Positions 7,812 through 11,034 of a stretch of DNA of 11,034 nt are shown here, in pieces. Each line of letters starts with the position of its first letter. Position 1 is the first letter of the stretch. The notes beneath the pieces are model-generated. The model was not told the origin of the DNA. It did not search any database and was given only the letters and a program-made list of their open reading frames with translations. The DNA is from an uncultured bacterium (GTDB lineage: Bacteria > Acidobacteriota > Thermoanaerobaculia > Multivoradales > JAHEKO01): the NCBI GenBank assembly GCA_938016625.1, contig CALILB010000260.1, forward strand, positions 1-11,034, in the 5' to 3' direction. Made by a program: the position numbers and the translations under genes.

Positions 7812-8591
7812 CTAACTACCCAGAGCTTGCTCTTCCAGCCCGGCGAGCCGCTCGATCTCCCGGCGCACTACCTGCTCCAGGTCTTTCTTGCCCTTGAGAC
7901 CGTACTCGGCGGCGTCGATCGGACGGCCGTAGTGGAGGGTGATGCGGCCCGGACGGACCACATGCGACCCTTTGGGCTGGACCGCAAGACTCCCCCTGAT
8001 CCCGACCGGGACGATCGGCAGCCCACCCTTGAGAGCCAGCAGAAAGCCACCCCGCTGGAAGGGGCCCAGAGAGCCGTCCGCCGACCTGGTCCCTTCGGGG
8101 AAGACCATGGCGGAGCTGCCCGCTTGCAGCCGCTGGACCGCCGCGGCGAAGCTCTCGCTCGCCTTGCTCCGGTCCTCGCGGTCGATACTGATAAAGCCCC
8201 CCGCCTTGATCGACCAGCCAAAGATCGGGATGCGAAACAGACTCCGTTTGGCCAGAAAGCGGGTCTGGCCGGGCAGCGTGACGATCAGCGCCGGGATGTC
8301 GTAGAGGCTCTGGTGGTTGGACATGTAGACCGAGGGCAGATTCGGGTCGAGCGGGGTCTCGTTTTCCACCTCGAGGCCGACACCGCTCGAAGCCAGCAAC
8401 CCGCGGCTCCAGATCCTGGCGACCACGAAAGTCCAATTCCCGCGGGGTGGAATCCAGCTCACCAGGATAGCCACGATGGCACAGACGATGGTGCCAAAGA
8501 GGATATAGACATTGCCCCCGATGGTCGCCACCAGGGTGGCCAAGTCTCCGGGCCCTTTGTCCGGCTGTCGATTTCCGTTGGTCGTCGTCAT
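7812..8591 (-). CDS. plsC: 1-acyl-sn-glycerol-3-phosphate acyltransferase (PlsC family)
   Basis: PlsC-type enzymes acylate lysophosphatidic acid at position 2 to make phosphatidic acid, the precursor of all glycerophospholipids, at the inner membrane. The 259-residue protein has a hydrophobic N-terminal segment (about 28-48), the catalytic HX4D motif NHQSLYD (92-98, His93 and Asp98), GGFISIDRED (131-140), the glycerol-phosphate-binding FPEGTRS (164-170) and PIVPVGIRGS (about 193-202), in the family order. The ATG at 8591 is preceded by a G-rich run (GGGGGG); a TTG at 8612 would add 7 residues. It is the first gene of the leftward unit and is divergent from mlaE. Another lipid acyltransferase of the same superfamily (for example acting on lysolipids recovered from the envelope) cannot be excluded. 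Confidence 0.92.
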   Translation of the reverse strand: MTTTNGNRQPDKGPGDLATLVATIGGNVYILFGTIVCAIVAILVSWIPPRGNWTFVVARIWSRGLLASSGVGLEVENETPLDPNLPSVYMSNHQSLYDIPALIVTLPGQTRFLAKRSLFRIPIFGWSIKAGGFISIDREDRSKASESFAAAVQRLQAGSSAMVFPEGTRSADGSLGPFQRGGFLLALKGGLPIVPVGIRGSLAVQPKGSHVVRPGRITLHYGRPIDAAEYGLKGKKDLEQVVRREIERLAGLEEQALGS

Positions 8592-8613
8592 TCGCGAGTA
8601 CCCCCCGGCCAAT

Positions 8614-8622
8614 TGCTACAAT
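8614..8622 (+). promoter_or_regulatory. Candidate extended -10 element for mlaEFD
   Basis: TGCTACAAT matches the extended -10 pattern TGnTATAAT with one mismatch in the hexamer. It would start a transcript near 8629, giving a leader of about 100 bases before the mlaE ATG. No convincing -35 is seen at the usual distance, which extended -10 promoters can lack. This is one by-eye match in an AT-richer patch. Confidence 0.3.
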
Positions 8623-8631
8623 CCCCTTTCT

Positions 8632-8661
8632 TCGGCAGCGCAGTCCGCTTTTGCCTGCCGA
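8632..8661. repeat. Inverted repeat, candidate operator
   Basis: TCGGCAG and CTGCCGA are perfect 7-bp inverted arms separated by 16 bp, near the middle of the divergent intergenic region. The spacing would place the arms about two helical turns apart, as for a dimeric regulator, or the RNA could fold as a loose hairpin in either leader. No U-tract follows, so it is not a terminator. In GC-rich DNA a 7-bp pair can arise by chance. Confidence 0.35.
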
Positions 8662-8729
8662 TCGCCCGTAATGGAATTGCGTCGCGATGGCCCGAGGGGG
8701 CTATTGTATCCGCGGAAGTCCGCCGGTTG

Positions 8730-9494
8730 ATGAGTCTCACGACCTCGCTTCAAAACCCGCTACGAGTGGCGGGAAGGCTGAGCCTGCTCAGCGCCCATGC
8801 CTTCATGGCGGCCATTGCCCCGCCTTACGAGCTCCGGCTCTGGATCCGGGAGATGGAACAGATCGGGGTGCGCTCGCTGGGGGTGGCCGCCATCACGACG
8901 ATCTTTACCGGCATGGTCCTCGCTCTCCAGACAGCCTACAGCCTTCCCTCGATCGGCGTGAAGTATTACATCGGTACCGTGGTCTCCAAATCCCTGGTGC
9001 GCGAGCTGGGGCCGGTGCTGGTGGCGCTGATCGTCGGCGGTCGCATTGGCGCCGGCATGACGGCCGAGCTGGGTACGATGAAGGTCACCGAGCAGATCGA
9101 CGCCATGCGGTCGATGGCGGCCGACCCGGTCAAAAAGCTGGTGGTCCCCAAGCTGGTGGCAACCCTGGTCATGCTGCCCGCCCTGACGGTTCTGGGAGAC
9201 TTCCTCGGTATCCTGGGTGGGCTCATCGTCGCCATGGGTCAGCTGCAGCTGACGGCCGGCTTCTACATCAACGACGTCTTGGACGCGCTTACCCTCCAAG
9301 ATGTCTCGAGCGGCATCGGTAAGTCGTTCTTTTTTGCCTACTTCATCGCCATCATCGGCTGCTACAATGGCCTCTACGCCAGCGGTGGAGCCGACGGGGT
9401 GGGACGGGCGACCACCAACACGGTCGTCATGGCGTCCATCTTGGTCCTGGTCTCGGATTTCTTCCTCACCAAGCTCTTCTACATCTTGTTTTGA
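8730..9494 (+). CDS. mlaE: MlaE-family ABC transporter permease (lipid/MCE transport)
   Basis: MlaE is the inner-membrane permease of the MCE-type transporter that moves phospholipids between inner and outer membranes. The 254-residue protein has the family's hydrophobic pattern and the signature ELGPVLVALIVGGRIGAGMT followed by AELGTMKVTEQIDAM (together about residues 91-125), which contains the conserved ExG coupling region. It has an amphipathic N-terminal part (about 1-45) and about five membrane segments, the last at 230-250. The ATG at 8730 gives a normal length; GGAAG lies 11 bases before it and a TTG codon immediately precedes it. The frame remains open far upstream, antisense to plsC and mrp, which is a GC artefact. 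It is first in the mlaEFD order and mlaF follows within a few bases. Confidence 0.94.
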   Translation: MSLTTSLQNPLRVAGRLSLLSAHAFMAAIAPPYELRLWIREMEQIGVRSLGVAAITTIFTGMVLALQTAYSLPSIGVKYYIGTVVSKSLVRELGPVLVALIVGGRIGAGMTAELGTMKVTEQIDAMRSMAADPVKKLVVPKLVATLVMLPALTVLGDFLGILGGLIVAMGQLQLTAGFYINDVLDALTLQDVSSGIGKSFFFAYFIAIIGCYNGLYASGGADGVGRATTNTVVMASILVLVSDFFLTKLFYILF

Positions 9495-9507
9495 GGGGTG
9501 ACCGCTC

Positions 9508-9511
9508 GGAG
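9508..9511 (+). promoter_or_regulatory. Ribosome-binding site deciding the mlaF start
   Basis: GGAG lies 7 bases before the TTG at 9519. The alternative GTG at 9498 directly abuts its GAGGGG with no spacer, which makes it a poor initiation site. Confidence 0.45.
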
Positions 9512-9518
9512 CCTTCTT

Positions 9519-10277
9519 TTGCCATCAGCCATCTACAACATTCGGGGACTCACCAAGAGTTATGGTGACAATGTCGTCATCGACGAGCTCGACTTCGAGG
9601 TCTATGCCGGTGAGTCGCTCGTCATCCTCGGCCGGTCAGGGTCGGGCAAGAGCGTGACCCTGCGACAGCTCAACGGTCTCGAGAAGCCCGACAGCGGCTC
9701 GGTCATCTTCGACGGCACGGAGATCACCACTCTGGAAGAGAGAGATCTCGTGCCGCTGCGCCGCCGGGTGGCCATGCTGTTTCAAGGCGGTGCGCTCTTC
9801 GACTCCGGGACGGTGTTCGAGAATGTCTCCTTCCCTTTGCGCGAGCACACCGATCTGACCGACGACGAGATCGCCGAGATTGTCGATCAGAAGCTGGCCA
9901 TGGTGCGACTCAGCGGCATCGATGGTGTCCTGCCGGCCGATCTATCCGGCGGGATGAAGAAGCGCGTCGCCCTGGCTCGATCGCTAGCGCTGGATCCGGA
10001 AGTGGTGCTCTTTGACGAGCCGACAACGGGCCTCGACCCCATGACCGGTGCCACCATCGGACACCTGATCCGCTCCACCCAAAGAGATATGAAGACCACT
10101 TCCGTGGTCGTCACCCACGACATCCCGCTGGCGCGCCTGGTGGGAGACCGGGTCGCGTTTCTCGAAGGCGGACGTTTCTCGTTTGTCGGATCGTGGGATG
10201 ACGCCGACCGGTCCGAGGACCCGATCTTCTCCAGATTCCTGGCCGGCCTCGAGGAGGAGGAGAGCCATGTCGCGTGA
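9519..10277 (+). CDS. mlaF: MlaF-family ABC transporter ATP-binding protein
   Basis: MlaF is the cytoplasmic ATPase that powers MlaE. The 252-residue protein has all catalytic elements: Walker A GRSGSGKS (38-45), Q-loop Gln89 in AMLFQGGALFDS, the ABC signature LSGGMKKR (142-149), Walker B VVLFDEPTTGLDP (162-174, Glu167) and the switch His200 in VVVTHD. LSGGM with the FQGGALFDS Q-loop is typical of the Mla/Ttg2A group rather than of general importers. There is no ATG near the front; TTG at 9519 has GGAG 7 bases upstream, and the protein then begins just before the first strand (AIYNIRGLTKSYG). GTG at 9498 would add 7 residues and is the alternative. It starts 24 bp after mlaE and overlaps mlaD by 11 bp. 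Confidence 0.94.
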   Translation: MPSAIYNIRGLTKSYGDNVVIDELDFEVYAGESLVILGRSGSGKSVTLRQLNGLEKPDSGSVIFDGTEITTLEERDLVPLRRRVAMLFQGGALFDSGTVFENVSFPLREHTDLTDDEIAEIVDQKLAMVRLSGIDGVLPADLSGGMKKRVALARSLALDPEVVLFDEPTTGLDPMTGATIGHLIRSTQRDMKTTSVVVTHDIPLARLVGDRVAFLEGGRFSFVGSWDDADRSEDPIFSRFLAGLEEEESHVA

Positions 10278-11034
10278 CCTGAAGGTAGGCGCTCTCATCA
10301 TCGTGTCACTCATCGTGGCCTCGGCTGCGATCTTCCTGGTCGGCGAAAGAAGCAATATCTTTGCTCGCAAAAACGACTACTTTGTCCATTTCGAGACCGT
10401 CGGCGGTTTGGCCACCGGTAATCCAGTCCAGCTCAACGGTGTCATCGTCGGTAGCGTGCAAAAAGTCGTTTTGCCGGAAGATGTCGAAGAGCAGTATCTG
10501 ACCGTCTGGATCTCGATCGATCGACGTTTCGCCGACAGGGTCCGCGAGGACTCCCGCGCCCGCATCAAGACCTTGGGGTTGCTGGGGGACAAGTACGTGG
10601 ATCTCACCTCCGGCTCCCCGGGATTCGCCCAGATCGAGTCGGGCGGGGAGATCCGAACCGGCGCCGCCACCGATGTCGAAAAGATCATCGCCACCGGCGG
10701 CGACGCGGTGGAGAACCTGGTCGCTATCTCCTACTCGCTGCGCACCATCCTCGAGCGGATGGAGGCGGGTGAGGGCATACTGGGCGAGCTGACCACCGAG
10801 AGCGAGACCGGAACAAGGGCGAAGAAGAGCCTGGTGGAGACCTTCGAGACCTTTCGCGACATCACGGCAAAGCTCGAGAGCGGTCAGGGCACGCTTGGCA
10901 AGCTCATAAATGACAGCACTTTGGTCGACAACGCCGAAAGCGCTGTGGGCCACCTCGACGGGATTTTGAGCCAGGTCGAGAGTGGCGACGGGGCGGTGGC
11001 GGCCCTGCTCAACGACCCGGCCACCCGCGACAAG
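10267..11034 (+). CDS. mlaD: MlaD-family MCE-domain lipid-binding protein (partial)
   Basis: MlaD-type proteins are anchored in the inner membrane and project an MCE domain that forms a ring with a central lipid channel on top of MlaE. The first 256 codons are present and the frame is open at the window's right edge. Residues about 7-25 are a single membrane anchor. The MCE domain covers about 37-115, with ETVGGLATGNPVQLNGVIVG (43-62) and the LGLLGDKYVDLTSGS stretch (103-117) typical of the family. The tail is predicted helical and holds three copies of a motif like ESGxGxLGxLxND (about 165-179, 203-217, 237-251). The ATG at 10267 overlaps the mlaF end by 11 bases, with GGAGGAGGAG just upstream as a strong ribosome-binding site. 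E. coli MlaD has 183 residues, so this is a long-tailed form. The tail may bridge the periplasm; that is inference. Confidence 0.92.
   Translation, partial: MSRDLKVGALIIVSLIVASAAIFLVGERSNIFARKNDYFVHFETVGGLATGNPVQLNGVIVGSVQKVVLPEDVEEQYLTVWISIDRRFADRVREDSRARIKTLGLLGDKYVDLTSGSPGFAQIESGGEIRTGAATDVEKIIATGGDAVENLVAISYSLRTILERMEAGEGILGELTTESETGTRAKKSLVETFETFRDITAKLESGQGTLGKLINDSTLVDNAESAVGHLDGILSQVESGDGAVAALLNDPATRDK

Larger units (their letters stand above)
8592..8729. promoter_or_regulatory. Divergent intergenic control region between plsC and mlaE
   Basis: This 138-bp gap is the only place where promoters for both the leftward seven-gene unit and the rightward mla operon can be expected. It is less GC-rich than its surroundings. 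It contains an inverted repeat (8632-8661) and TACAAT boxes facing each other (plus strand 8617-8622, minus strand 8703-8708). I see no clear -35 box for either and no sigma-54 -24/-12 element. Confidence 0.6.

Noticed and set aside
7389..8729. 447-codon upstream extension of the mlaE frame
   Set aside because: It is antisense to mrp and plsC, has no family similarity, and would give an MlaE nearly three times the normal length.
8592..8729. Sigma-54 (-24/-12) promoter in the divergent gap
   Set aside because: I looked for TGGC-N8-TTGC-like spacing on both strands; the closest pairs (for example TGGCCCG at 8688) lack the GC at the right distance.
10306..10953. Minus-strand open frame opposite mlaD
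   Set aside because: mlaD has a clear membrane anchor and MCE domain; the opposite frame shows no recognisable family and is a shadow.

Overview
The window is GC-rich and almost fully coding, with no RNA genes, mobile elements or CRISPR array that I can see. LpxH (lipid A synthesis) and an MlaE/F/D-type lipid transporter point to a diderm, outer-membrane-bearing bacterium. A sigma-54 activator with a very long alpha-helical front half, among high-GC housekeeping genes, would suit Acidobacteriota, Myxococcota or a related group, but the sequence does not settle the phylum.

The window splits at a 138-bp divergent intergenic region (8592-8729). Leftwards, on the minus strand, run seven tightly packed genes: a PlsC-type acyltransferase (7812-8591), the Mrp Fe-S carrier ATPase (6692-7756), LpxH (5982-6665), AroA/EPSP synthase (4677-5957), a 1072-aa sigma-54-dependent activator (1462-4680), and two dipeptide/oligopeptide ABC permeases, DppB-like (549-1469) and DppC-like (1-539, cut by the window edge). 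Gaps are 55, 26 and 24 bp, then a 4-bp overlap, an 8-bp overlap and a 9-bp gap, so this looks like one transcription unit, with aroA, activator and permeases probably translationally coupled.

Rightwards, on the plus strand, run mlaE (8730-9494), mlaF (9519-10277, probably TTG start) and mlaD (10267-11034, cut by the window edge), an MCE-type lipid transport operon.

Phospholipid synthesis (PlsC), lipid A synthesis (LpxH) and lipid transport between membranes (MlaEFD) thus share one divergent control region, which holds a 7-bp inverted repeat and two facing TACAAT boxes. The least ordinary item is the sigma-54 activator: it has a complete AAA+ core and Fis-type DNA-binding end, but instead of a receiver domain it carries about 760 residues of TPR-like helices and possibly degenerate kinase-like and GAF-like pieces. 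I see no strong evidence for a wholly new system; most of the window is conserved housekeeping content in an unusual arrangement.
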